From NCBI RefSeq assembly GCF_022533585.1, contig NZ_CP092827.1:1094001-1158000 (forward strand): a DNA stretch of 64,000 nucleotides, written 5' to 3'. This DNA is from Pseudomonas sp. LS.1a. Lineage in GTDB: Bacteria > Pseudomonadota > Gammaproteobacteria > Pseudomonadales > Pseudomonadaceae. A model generated the notes under the pieces. The model had not been told where the DNA came from and searched no databases. It worked only from the letters and a program-made list of their open reading frames with translations. Numbering within the stretch: position 1 is the first letter of the stretch; every line of letters begins with the position of its first letter. A program made the translations under genes and the position numbers. Of the stretch, positions 32,416 through 40,389 are shown piece by piece.

Positions 32416-33177
32416 TTACAATCCAGGCACAATCTCCTTGCCCTGCCCGGGCCGCTTCAGCCACCCACAAGCCAGCAACCCCACCTCGAACAGCACCCAC
32501 ATCGGCACCGCCAGCATCGTCTGCGAAAACACATCCGGCGGCGTCAGGATCATCCCCACCACAAAGCAGCCGACGATCACGTAGGGCCTGCTGCGCCGCA
32601 ACGTGGCCACATCGGCCAACCCCACCCAGACCACGATAAACGTCGCCACCGGGATCTCGAACGCCAGCCCGAACGCCAGGAACAGCGCCAGGATAAAGTC
32701 CAGGTACTGGCTGATATCGGTCATCATCGCCACGCCCTCCGGCGTCACGCTGGCGAAGAAGCCGAACATCATCGGGAACACCAGGAAGAACGCGAAGGCC
32801 ATGCCGGCATAGAACAGCACGATGCTCGACACCAGTAGCGGAAGGGCAATGCGCCGTTCGCGGCGGTACAGCCCCGGCGCCAGAAAGCCCCAGGCCTGGT
32901 GCAGCAGCAGCGGCATGGCCACGAACAGTGCGCACATCGCGGTCAGCTTGAACGGCGTCAGGAACGGCGAAGTGACGCTGGTGGCGATCATGCTCGCGCC
33001 TTCCGGCAAGAAGCGCCGCAGCGGTTCGGAAATCAGCGTGTACAACGTCTGGGCGAAGGGGAACAGCCCGGCGAACACCAGCGCCACCAGTGCCAGGCAA
33101 CGCACCAGTCGTTTGCGCAGGTCGCGCAGGTGTTCGGTCAGCGGCATGCTCGCCGCCGGGTCCATGGCAATACTCAT
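32416..33177 (-). CDS. tatC: Sec-independent protein translocase TatC
   Basis: 253 residues, six transmembrane segments. Signal-recognition region [14 protein letters not shown] at the N-terminus (the conserved TatC L-E/HL-x-ELR-type motif) and [12 protein letters not shown] in helix 4 are present. Acts as the twin-arginine receptor. Overlaps tatB by four bases. This tatABC set lies beside type II secretion genes and two Tat-type substrates, so it is probably a dedicated system rather than the housekeeping one. Confidence 0.93.
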   Translation of the reverse strand: MSIAMDPAASMPLTEHLRDLRKRLVRCLALVALVFAGLFPFAQTLYTLISEPLRRFLPEGASMIATSVTSPFLTPFKLTAMCALFVAMPLLLHQAWGFLAPGLYRRERRIALPLLVSSIVLFYAGMAFAFFLVFPMMFGFFASVTPEGVAMMTDISQYLDFILALFLAFGLAFEIPVATFIVVWVGLADVATLRRSRPYVIVGCFVVGMILTPPDVFSQTMLAVPMWVLFEVGLLACGWLKRPGQGKEIVPGL

Positions 33178-33479
33178 GAAGCGTTTTCCTTGGGGGAAGT
33201 AACCGTAGCCGCATCATTGGCCGGCTCCGCGTTCAGGGTGATGCCCTGGCGGATCTCCTGTTCCAGGCGCTGCAAAGGCGCACTGTCGAGATTGGGTAGC
33301 TCGACAGCGCGCAGGTCGATCTCCCGCTCCACCTGCGTGCGCAAGGCGTGCATGGCCCGGCGCGCCTGGCCCAGGCCACGGCCAAGCGTGCGCGCCGCCA
33401 CCGGCAGACGTTCCGGGCCCAGCACCAGTAGCGCGACGATGCCGACCAGCAGCAACTCGCTGAAGCCTACCTCGAACAT
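33174..33479 (-). CDS. tatB: Twin-arginine translocase subunit TatB
   Basis: 101 residues: one N-terminal membrane helix with the TatB-type Glu ([17 protein letters not shown]), the hinge LGPERLP, and an amphipathic helix, then a short charged tail. Shorter tail than housekeeping TatB proteins. Overlaps both tatA (one base) and tatC (four bases). Confidence 0.9.
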   Translation of the reverse strand: MFEVGFSELLLVGIVALLVLGPERLPVAARTLGRGLGQARRAMHALRTQVEREIDLRAVELPNLDSAPLQRLEQEIRQGITLNAEPANDAATVTSPKENAS

Positions 33480-33712
33480 CAGGCCTGACGATCCGCTTGA
33501 GGCTGTTGCGTGGCCTGGCCAGCCAGCGGGGCCTGCTGCTGTACGTGCGCCTGGCCAGGGGCGTTGGCGTCATTGTCGCCGCCCATGGACTTGCGAAAGC
33601 CCTGGATCGCCTCGCCCACATCGCTACCCAGGCCCTTGAGGCGCCTGGTACCAAACAGCAGGAATACGATCAGCAGTACGATCACCAGTTGCCAGATTCC
33701 AATGCCACCCAT
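33479..33712 (-). CDS. tatA: Twin-arginine translocase subunit TatA
   Basis: 77 residues from ATG 33710-33712. Membrane helix [21 protein letters not shown] contains the TatA hallmark [14 protein letters not shown] at the hinge, followed by an amphipathic helix and a Gln/Ala-rich tail. Forms the Tat pore. An earlier in-frame start would add 22 residues without TatA similarity. First gene of tatABC, divergent from gspK. Confidence 0.92.
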   Translation of the reverse strand: MGGIGIWQLVIVLLIVFLLFGTRRLKGLGSDVGEAIQGFRKSMGGDNDANAPGQAHVQQQAPLAGQATQQPQADRQA

Positions 33713-33765
33713 TGCGACCACTCCTGTAAGGTCATGAAAAGGAAGGGCAATCCTGCCTCGCGTAG

Positions 33766-33808
33766 ATGACGTGCACATGACGAACGGTCACTGCCATCTA
33801 CCTGCAAC
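33766..33808. promoter_or_regulatory. Pho-box-like repeats between tatA and gspK (weak)
   Basis: On the minus strand (toward tatA) TCGTCAT and ACGTCAT recur exactly 11 bases apart (33777-33783, 33766-33772); on the plus strand (toward gspK) CTGCCAT and CTGCAAC recur 11 bases apart (33791-33797, 33802-33808). PhoB sites are 11-base direct repeats of CTGTCAT-N4. Match is partial; suggestive because of the Pho box at 38239. Confidence 0.3.
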
Positions 33809-33856
33809 ACCTGGCGTGTTGACTGGCGTCTTTATTCGGCGACAGAGGCAGGCAGG

Positions 33857-34822
33857 ATGGGTGGCAGGCAACAGCGGGGCGTGGCCCTGCTGATGGTGAT
33901 GGTGGTGCTGGCGATGCTGGCGGCGGGCATGGCCTGGCTGGTGGAAGATGGCCGGCGCCAGGTCGAAGACGTGCGCCTGTTGCACCAGCGGGTGCAAGCG
34001 CGGGCGATGGAACAGGCCGGCCTGGCCTATGCCGGGCAGGCCCTGCGTGACCCCAGTTGGCGGCTTAGCCCGCTGTTCTGGCAGGCCTTGCGCGGGCAGC
34101 CGCTGAACTATGATTTTGGCGCTGGCCAGGCGCAGTTGCTGGTGCGCGACCAGCACACCTGCTTCAACGTCAATGCGCTGCTCGGCGCTGATGGCGAGCG
34201 TGCCGCGCGCCAGTTGCGTTATCTGCTGGGTGACGACATGGCTGCCGAGCGCCTGGTCGATGCCTTGGCTGACTGGCTCGATGCCGACAGCGATGCCCGC
34301 CTGCAGGGCGCCGAAAGCGCCCAGTATTTGCGCCAGCAACCACCGCGCCTGGCGGCCAACCAGCCGATGCTCGATACCAGCGAGCTGAACCTGTTACTCG
34401 AGCCGGACGCCAGCCGCCAGAGCCGTTACCCGATGCTGTGTGCCTTGCCGCAGACCACTGGTTGGCGGCTGAATGCCAATGCCCTGGGGCTGGAGCATCT
34501 GCCGTTGCTGGAGGCGCTGTATGAAGGGCGTTATCCGCGCTCGTTGCTCAGCCGCATTATCGGCGGCCGGCCGGCGTCGGGGTATGTGGATGCAGCTGCG
34601 TTACGCCAGGCGCTGGGGGCAGTGGATGACGAAACCTTCGAACGGTTGAGCGAAGGGCTGCTGTTGAACAGTGGGTATTTCCTGTTGCAGCTGTCGTTCG
34701 CGGAGGAAGGGCGGGTGATACGCAGCGAGTTCCAGGTGGAGGCGCTGGGGGTGGTGCAATGGCATGCCCGGGTGCCGGCGCAGCAGGTGCGGGTGCGCAG
34801 CCGCGAGCCGATGGCCTGGTAA
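33857..34822 (+). CDS. gspK: Type II secretion minor pseudopilin GspK
   Basis: 321 residues. Prepilin leader MGGRQQRG then VALLMVMVVLAMLAAG: as usual for GspK the Glu at +5 of the mature protein is missing (Met). The large helical insert domain with LNLLLEPDASRQ and SRIIGGRPASGYVD is GspK-typical. It caps the pseudopilus tip with GspI/J. Unusually it is about 5 kb away from the other gsp genes, separated by an Rhs gene and the PhoX gene, and divergent from tatABC. Confidence 0.88.
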   Translation: MGGRQQRGVALLMVMVVLAMLAAGMAWLVEDGRRQVEDVRLLHQRVQARAMEQAGLAYAGQALRDPSWRLSPLFWQALRGQPLNYDFGAGQAQLLVRDQHTCFNVNALLGADGERAARQLRYLLGDDMAAERLVDALADWLDADSDARLQGAESAQYLRQQPPRLAANQPMLDTSELNLLLEPDASRQSRYPMLCALPQTTGWRLNANALGLEHLPLLEALYEGRYPRSLLSRIIGGRPASGYVDAAALRQALGAVDDETFERLSEGLLLNSGYFLLQLSFAEEGRVIRSEFQVEALGVVQWHARVPAQQVRVRSREPMAW

Positions 34823-34836
34823 AGCTTTAAATAGCC

Positions 34837-34855
34837 GGGGCCGCAAAGCGGCCCC
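34837..34855 (+). terminator. Hairpin after gspK
   Basis: 8-bp stem GGGGCCGC/GCGGCCCC with AAA loop, 15 bases after the stop; no T tract. Confidence 0.5.
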
Positions 34856-34963
34856 TGTACGCCGATCTAATCTCCCCGCTATCTGGTCTTGCGTTTACCG
34901 GCATCTGCTTGCCACCGGTATACCAAGGGGGCGCGACAGCCCCTCTGGACTGTAAAAACAAGT

Positions 34964-35872
34964 CTAATTACGGTTAATCATATGAAAGAGATCTTCAGGC
35001 GGTCTGCCTCGAATGGTCGATATAGATGCTTCGAAGGCTCCTCTTTCGAGATAAAGCTGGGTTGAGATTTGGGCGGCCAAAGCGAGGCCGATGCTATTTG
35101 TCGCATGGTGTGTTACATAAGCAGCTGTAACGCCGGCGGCAAAATTTTCGACGCGGTTAACCACTGTGGTGGATAAGGGTTCCAGCACTTCGGGGCTATT
35201 AATGATATTGTTTCCTATCGTTGCAGCAAACTCGAGGTCATCAATGTGTAGAGAAATATGAGGTGAGTCCGGTGCTGGTGTTTGTCCGGTTCTATGTAAG
35301 TTTATTCGTAAACTTGAGCTTTGCCAGTTGCTGCCTCCGATACGTAGCTGTGGTCTATCTACAGAAAGAGTTGGAAGCTGACCGGTCAGCCAATTTACTC
35401 CCCGCTTCAGCCATTCCCACCATTGTCCACTTGGGTCATTCCGGTTGATGGGATCGTTCTGGCAATAGCAGTAGCCGTTAGGCCCGCCCTTGCGAAATGG
35501 AGACTGAGTATCAGGTTGGAGAAATCGCCCTGATCTGGGGCTGTAGAATCGGTGTCCATTGCCGAGTGCATAACAGTCCAGCATTCTATCAAGCCGCTGC
35601 CCGCTGAAGGCAACAAGATGTGCTGATGGAGCTGTGTGCAGGAAACCATAGGGTGAATAGTTCTGCTGCGTGCTGCCAGGAATACCGCGCAATGCGGTGT
35701 TTGCATTGTCAGACTGCAAGATTTGACTGGTTGTTCTTTTTGTATCCAGTTCTGCTAATGCAATACCATTGGCCCAGAGCAGGTGACGTGTGCTGTCACT
35801 TGCTTGGCAAACCAATTGGTCGCCTTGAAAGAAAAAGTTTTTCCTTTTTGGCTGGAGCGTTGTTAGTTGCAT
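34964..35872 (-). CDS. Orphan Rhs-core protein with C-terminal variable (toxin-type) domain
   Basis: 302 residues. The middle carries the Rhs-associated core (SGQRLDRMLDCYALGNGHR; YSPRSGRFLQPDTQSPF; NDPINRNDPSGQWWEW). After DPSGQW, the normal junction in polymorphic toxins, come about 150 residues without recognisable motif. Codon use and base composition are clearly more AT-rich than the neighbours, a sign of recent transfer. It is much shorter than full Rhs toxins, like the small Rhs genes common in P. putida. No gene that could be an immunity partner lies on either side. It splits gspK from the rest of the secretion cluster. Confidence 0.8.
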   Translation of the reverse strand: MQLTTLQPKRKNFFFQGDQLVCQASDSTRHLLWANGIALAELDTKRTTSQILQSDNANTALRGIPGSTQQNYSPYGFLHTAPSAHLVAFSGQRLDRMLDCYALGNGHRFYSPRSGRFLQPDTQSPFRKGGPNGYCYCQNDPINRNDPSGQWWEWLKRGVNWLTGQLPTLSVDRPQLRIGGSNWQSSSLRINLHRTGQTPAPDSPHISLHIDDLEFAATIGNNIINSPEVLEPLSTTVVNRVENFAAGVTAAYVTHHATNSIGLALAAQISTQLYLERGAFEASISTIRGRPPEDLFHMINRN

Positions 35873-35983
35873 ATGCTTGGGCCGCGGAGTCGTAGGTGGT
35901 GGAATGATTTTCTACAGACTGGCGGCTGTCTACTGGCAGAATTATCAGGTGGCCGTTCCTACAAAGGATTGCATAACCTCTAT

Positions 35984-36020
35984 AGGAACAGCCTTATGTC
36001 GCGATAGGGCCGCAAAGCGA
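35984..36020. repeat. Degenerate REP remnant
   Basis: GGAACAGCCTTATGTCGCGA followed by TAGGGCCGCAAAGCGAC resembles the REP subtype seen at 4472 with several changes. Lies between the Rhs gene start and the PhoX gene end. Confidence 0.45.
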
Positions 36021-36038
36021 CTCTTGTGGGAAGATCGG

Positions 36039-38099
36039 TCAGACAGTCCCGATCTCCCCACCATCGATACGCTGAATCACCACCGTCGCAGCCCGCGGCC
36101 TTACCGTGGTGCCTGCCGGGGTGGCATCGGTGGCCTTGTCGGTATACGGCCAGTTACCCGGGTGCTGGATGTTGACGAACAGTGTCTTGTTGTCCGGGGT
36201 AAAGGTAATCCCGGTCACTTCGCACTCGTTCGGCCCGACGAAGAAGCGGCGCAGGTCCACCTGGTTCTGCGCGTTCACCGGCACCTGCTTGCCGCTGGCA
36301 TCCACCAGCTGGGTAGGGATCACCGCCAGCAATTGGTCGTTGGTGTAGTCGGTCACGGTGCTCTCGCCGTTGTCGGTCTCGAACCACAGCACGCCACGGC
36401 TATCGAAGCTCATGCCGTCCGGGCTGGCGAACTGGTTCAGTTCGGTCAGGCCGGAGCGGTTGATGTCGGCGGTGCCGGCAGCGTTGGCGCCGAACACGAA
36501 GATGTCCCAGGTGAAGCTCAGGTGGTCGTCGCTGTCGTGCCAGCGGATGATGTGGCCGTGACGGTTCGGGCCGCGCGGGTTGGCTGCATCGGCCTTTTCT
36601 GGCGTGCGCGCGCTGTTGTTGGTCAGGGTCAGGTACACGTCGCCGTTGAGCGGGTTGACCGTGGTCCACTCCGGGCGGTCCATCGGCGTTGCGCCCACGG
36701 CATCGGCGGCACCACGGGTGTTGAGGATGATGCCCGGCAGGTCGCCAAACAGCGCGCCCAGGGTGCTACCGCCAGTGGTGGCGGTGGCCACGTCCAGCAA
36801 CAGCCATACACCCGTGCCGTCGGCATTGAAGCGGGCCACGTACAGCTTGCCCTGGTCGAGGTACTTGGCGCCGGTGGCCAGGCGGTCGGCCGGGTTGGCG
36901 TCGGCGGCGTCCCACACGGCGGTGGACACCCACTTGTACAGGTACTCGTTGTTCGAGTCGTCACCCATGTACCACACCAGCGGCTTGCCGGCGACGGGCA
37001 GGCCTGGGGCGCAGCCTTCGTGGCGGAAGCGGCCCAGCGCGGTGCGCTTGGTGGCCAGGGTGCTGCTGTTGTACGGGTCGATTTCAACGATGTAGCCGTA
37101 GGTGCTGGCTTCGTTGCGGTAGTCGTCGGTGGCGCTGGCGCCTTTGACGGTGACATCGAAACGGGCGAACTCGTCGGCCACCTCGCTGCTGTCACCGGCT
37201 GCGGTTTCCCACTTGTACTGGCCGCTGGAAGTGCCCACGCCAATGCGGCGCTGGTCTTCGGGGCGGGTGCCCTTGTTGACGAAGATGCCTGGCCAGTTCT
37301 CTTCACAGGTCAGGTAGGTGCCCCACGGGGTGTAGCCGTTGCCGCAGTTGTTGTTGGTGCCGCGGCAGTGGGTACCGGCGGTGGAATACTTGGTCTTGAC
37401 ATGGTCGGTACCCCGCAGCGGGCCGGTGATTTCCATGCGCGAAGCGGTAGTGAAGCGGCGGTTGAGCGGGTCGTTGTCGACCACCTGCCAGCGGCCACCG
37501 ATTTTCTGCAGGCGCACCACGCCGGCGCCGTGGGCGTTGATTTCCTTGCGCACCTCCTCGGCCGGGCGCTTGCCGTTGACATCGGTGGTCGGGCCGGCAG
37601 GGTGCAGGGCGGCGGTGTCGATGTACTCGAAGTTGATCGCCAGCAGGCCGTCTTCGGAGCTGCCGTTGATGGGGAAGAAGTGCATGCCGTCATGGTGCAT
37701 GCCCATGGCGTTGGCCTGGTCGGTCGAGGTGTTGCTGCCGTCGGGCTTCCACGGGTTGCCGTTGCTGTTGATCGGCGTGCCCCAGGGCGCCAGCACGTAG
37801 GCGCTGTAGCCGGCGGCAACCACGCAGGCGTCGGTGCGCGAGCCCGGGATGGACTGGAAGCCCAGTGCCAGTTTCGGCACTTCCGGCTCAGTCACGGGTG
37901 GCTCGGTGACCGGATCATCGTGATCGGAGCCACCACCGTCGAAGCAGCCTGTCAGGCCGGTACCGGCAATCATGGCGATGGCGGCGCCCAGGCTGCCGCG
38001 CATCACACTGCGGCGGCTCAGGTAAGCATCCATGACGTTGGCCATCGGCAGGTTGCCGCTTTGGTTCCGGTCCAGGTTGTCGCCGGTATCTCGACTCAT
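36039..38099 (-). CDS. Tat-targeted PhoX-type alkaline phosphatase (UxpB-like)
   Basis: 686 residues. Tat signal LSRRSVMRGSLG at about residues 28-39, hydrophobic core, then LTGC, a fair lipobox, and an acidic Gly/Pro linker. The rest is a PhoX/DUF839 domain: WGTYLTCEENWPGIF, HGRFRHEG-type (GRFRHEGCAPG), GLTELNQFASPDGMSFDSRG, NECEVTGITFTPDNKTLFVNIQHPG. These bind calcium and iron in PhoX. Probable secreted phosphatase acting on organic phosphate esters, exported by the neighbouring Tat and type II systems. I believe this matches UxpB of P. putida, described as a type II substrate (from memory, not checked). Confidence 0.88.
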   Translation of the reverse strand: MSRDTGDNLDRNQSGNLPMANVMDAYLSRRSVMRGSLGAAIAMIAGTGLTGCFDGGGSDHDDPVTEPPVTEPEVPKLALGFQSIPGSRTDACVVAAGYSAYVLAPWGTPINSNGNPWKPDGSNTSTDQANAMGMHHDGMHFFPINGSSEDGLLAINFEYIDTAALHPAGPTTDVNGKRPAEEVRKEINAHGAGVVRLQKIGGRWQVVDNDPLNRRFTTASRMEITGPLRGTDHVKTKYSTAGTHCRGTNNNCGNGYTPWGTYLTCEENWPGIFVNKGTRPEDQRRIGVGTSSGQYKWETAAGDSSEVADEFARFDVTVKGASATDDYRNEASTYGYIVEIDPYNSSTLATKRTALGRFRHEGCAPGLPVAGKPLVWYMGDDSNNEYLYKWVSTAVWDAADANPADRLATGAKYLDQGKLYVARFNADGTGVWLLLDVATATTGGSTLGALFGDLPGIILNTRGAADAVGATPMDRPEWTTVNPLNGDVYLTLTNNSARTPEKADAANPRGPNRHGHIIRWHDSDDHLSFTWDIFVFGANAAGTADINRSGLTELNQFASPDGMSFDSRGVLWFETDNGESTVTDYTNDQLLAVIPTQLVDASGKQVPVNAQNQVDLRRFFVGPNECEVTGITFTPDNKTLFVNIQHPGNWPYTDKATDATPAGTTVRPRAATVVIQRIDGGEIGTV

Positions 38100-38238
38100 C
38101 AGGGTGTCCTTATGTTGGCTGAGTTAGAGGAAACCGCGACTTTAGTGCGCAAATATGATGATTCATTGGCAGAAATGTTAAGGGGGTTTTAAAACAACTC
38201 GCTCTTAGAAGCATGGCCTACAGATCCATTTGGAATGA

Positions 38239-38267
38239 CTGTCGGATTTCTGCCATCAAACTGTAAT
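38239..38267 (+). promoter_or_regulatory. Pho box (PhoB binding site), three repeats
   Basis: CTGTCGG-ATTT-CTGCCAT-CAAA-CTGTAAT: three 7-base units at exact 11-base spacing, each with 5 or 6 of 7 matches to CTGTCAT, and AT-rich spacers. It ends 45 bases before ATG 38312 and points into the pseudo-nucleotidase/gspC-N run. A weaker partial match in the opposite direction (38155-38172) could serve the PhoX gene. Confidence 0.75.
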
Positions 38268-38311
38268 GCCAACGCCGCAACATCCGGGTCCCTGAATGAA
38301 CATGGATAAGG

Positions 38312-39964
38312 ATGGCAGGTTCGATGGCAAGCAGTGTGCACAGGCGCGAAGTGATTGGCTGGATGGGTGTCGGTGCCTTGGCACCGTTGCTCGGCGCCTG
38401 CTCCGCCTTCCCTGGCCAGCAGGGCGGCAACGCCCGCCTCGACCTGCTGTACGTGGCCGATACCCTCGATGCCCGCCAGCCTGGCCAGGCCGTGGTGCCG
38501 GCCACCCGCCTGGGGCCGGTCAGCCACCTGGGCCGCGCCCCATGGATGACTGGCAGCAGCGCCAGTATCGCCTACCCGCGACTGGCGCCACTGCTCGATG
38601 CCAGCCAGGCTGCATCTGCCCAACTGGGCGGCTACGCGGTGCTGGCGGCGTTGCTGGAGCAATTGCGCGGCGAGGCTGGGGCGGGCAACAGCCTGACCCT
38701 GGAAAACGGCCAAGGCTGGAATGGCAGTGGCCTGGCTTACCTGACCCAGGGCGAAAGCGGCCTGCAGGGCAGCCAGCTGCTGGGCATCGAAGCACGGGTC
38801 AGCAGCGACGAGCGCGTGCTGTGGCCACAGCGCAGCCCGGCGCTGTATCGCCAGGCTACCGCCGTTACCCTGGGCGCCGGGCTGGCGGACACGCAACGTC
38901 AGGCGTTGGGCCTGGAAGCCTTGCACATCTTCGAACGCGGCGGCGCACGTATTGCCGTGGTCGGCGTGACCGACCCCTACGCCCAGGACCAGAAAGCCTC
39001 TCTTAAACAGTGGTACCAGTCATTGCAGCCAGTGTTCGAACAGGCCCGGCGCGAGGCCGACCTGGTGGTGGCCATGGCCGATGTCGGTACCGGGCCGGGC
39101 CTGTGGCTGGCCGAGCGGGTGCCGCAGATCGACGTGCTGCTGTGCGCTCGTGGCCAGGACCTGTGGCCGGCGCCGGTCGAGGTGAGCCAGGCCAGCGGCC
39201 GCCGCGTGCCGGTGCTGTTCGCCGGGTGCCGGGGCAGCGGCGCCTTTCGCCTGCGCTGCCAGCGCGTGGCCGGGCTGTGGCAGTTCGACGGGCGTTTCTT
39301 CCCGGCCTTTGAACAACAGCTGGCACCCGCCGCACAGCAGCGTGTCGGGGCATTGCAGGCAGAACTGCGCCAGCAGCGCGCCGGCCATGCGGCCTGGCTC
39401 GACCAACCGCTGGCCCGCGCGCCCCAGGCGCTGTGGCGCCGCGACACCCGCGGCGGCAGTTGGGACCGCCTGCTGCATCAGGCCCTGGCCGACGACAGCA
39501 GCATGCCAGTGCTGCTGCCGGGCCTGCGTTATGACTACCCGCTGCCCGCCGGGGCGGCCATCACCCGTGAACACCTGATCAGTCTCACCGGTGGCTACCC
39601 GGCACCGGTGGTCGAAGCGCCGGCCCGGCAGGTCGAGCAAGTGCTGGAAAACGCCGCGGAGCAACTGTTCGGCGACCCGCTGCTGCTGGACAACAGCCAG
39701 GACCTGCCGCGCTGGCAGGGCCAGGCCTGGCGTGTCAGCTACAGCCCGCAAGGCAAGCGCATCAGTGGCCTGGAGCCGGTGCAGGGCCTGTGCCGCACCT
39801 TTGGCCTGCAATTCGAAACCCAGGCTGGCGAGCCGCTGTGGCAACGGGTCGAAGCCTGGCTCGCCCGGCAGCCGGCCGACTGGCAACTGGTGCCGCTGCA
39901 ACTGCCCGAAGTGCGCTACGTACAGGGGCACCCGGGCTGGCACCCAAGGCAGCTGGCCTCGTGA
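38312..39964 (+). CDS. Tat-type lipoprotein of the 5'-nucleotidase/SoxB fold, predicted catalytically dead
   Basis: 550 residues. N-terminus has a twin-arginine motif (HRREVIGW), hydrophobic stretch and lipobox LLGAC. The fold is recognisable by LDLLYVADTLD, SQLLGIEARVSSDE, GARIAVVGVTDPYA, ADLVVAMADVGTG and IDVLLCARGQDLW, which line up with ILHTNDxHG, GNHEFD, VVGLTT, ATHMG and GGHSH of active enzymes. In each case the metal-binding Asp/His/Asn are replaced, so phosphohydrolase activity is unlikely. C-terminal part (GKRISGLEPVQ) resembles SoxB. First gene of the type II operon (overlaps gspC by one base). ATG 38324 is an alternative start. Possibly the UxpA protein of P. putida. Confidence 0.8.
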   Translation: MAGSMASSVHRREVIGWMGVGALAPLLGACSAFPGQQGGNARLDLLYVADTLDARQPGQAVVPATRLGPVSHLGRAPWMTGSSASIAYPRLAPLLDASQAASAQLGGYAVLAALLEQLRGEAGAGNSLTLENGQGWNGSGLAYLTQGESGLQGSQLLGIEARVSSDERVLWPQRSPALYRQATAVTLGAGLADTQRQALGLEALHIFERGGARIAVVGVTDPYAQDQKASLKQWYQSLQPVFEQARREADLVVAMADVGTGPGLWLAERVPQIDVLLCARGQDLWPAPVEVSQASGRRVPVLFAGCRGSGAFRLRCQRVAGLWQFDGRFFPAFEQQLAPAAQQRVGALQAELRQQRAGHAAWLDQPLARAPQALWRRDTRGGSWDRLLHQALADDSSMPVLLPGLRYDYPLPAGAAITREHLISLTGGYPAPVVEAPARQVEQVLENAAEQLFGDPLLLDNSQDLPRWQGQAWRVSYSPQGKRISGLEPVQGLCRTFGLQFETQAGEPLWQRVEAWLARQPADWQLVPLQLPEVRYVQGHPGWHPRQLAS

Positions 39965-40386
39965 TGCTCGCCTCGCGCCTGCTGACTGGCGCCGGCCTGA
40001 CCCTGGCCGGCTGGCTGGCCGCCCAGTGCGTGCTGCAACTGGGCCGCCAGCCGCAACCGGCCACTGCGCCCGCAGCGGCCAACAAGCCGCTGCCTGGCTT
40101 GATGGTCGGCCATTGGCAGGTACCCGTCGACGACGGTGCCATCGCCATCACCCACTTGCCGCTGCAATACCTCGGCGGCCTCAAGGCCCAGCCGCTGGCT
40201 TCCAGCGTGGTAGTGCTGCGCTATGGCGAGCAGGTGCGCACTTTGGCCCGCGGCCAGCGCCTGGCGCCAGGGATCGTGCTGCAGGACATCGACAGCGATG
40301 GCCTGATTTTCAACAACCAGGGGCGGCGTGAGCGCCTGCCCTGGCCGCCACGCCCCGCCGTGACCGGCTTCAAGCGGCAAGGATGA
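39964..40386 (+). CDS. gspC: Type II secretion protein GspC-like
   Basis: 140 residues. One N-terminal membrane helix (residues about 5-25), a linker, then an HR domain-like segment (MVGHWQVPVDDGAIAITHLPLQYLGGLK split here: GHWQVP, ITHLPLQYLGGLKAQPLASS; LRYGEQVRTLARGQRLAPGIVLQDI). Much shorter than classical GspC (about 270-290 residues): the C-terminal PDZ or coiled domain is missing. Connects the inner-membrane platform to the GspD secretin. Starts in the stop of the preceding gene (ATGA) and is followed in three bases by gspD. Confidence 0.75.
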   Translation: MLASRLLTGAGLTLAGWLAAQCVLQLGRQPQPATAPAAANKPLPGLMVGHWQVPVDDGAIAITHLPLQYLGGLKAQPLASSVVVLRYGEQVRTLARGQRLAPGIVLQDIDSDGLIFNNQGRRERLPWPPRPAVTGFKRQG

Positions 40387-40389
40387 ACG

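Noticed and set aside
38155..38172. Reverse-oriented Pho box for the PhoX gene.
   Set aside because: Only one unit matches well (CTGCCAA) and the flanking 11-base units are poor; mentioned but not called as a feature.
35877..38192. Long plus-strand frame opposite the PhoX gene.
   Set aside because: Antisense shadow of a well supported phosphatase gene; no motifs and a composition typical of shadows (Val/Gly/His-rich).
39790..39963. Longer start for gspC overlapping the preceding gene by 174 bases.
   Set aside because: ATG 39964 overlaps the previous stop (ATGA) and opens on a membrane helix, as expected for GspC.
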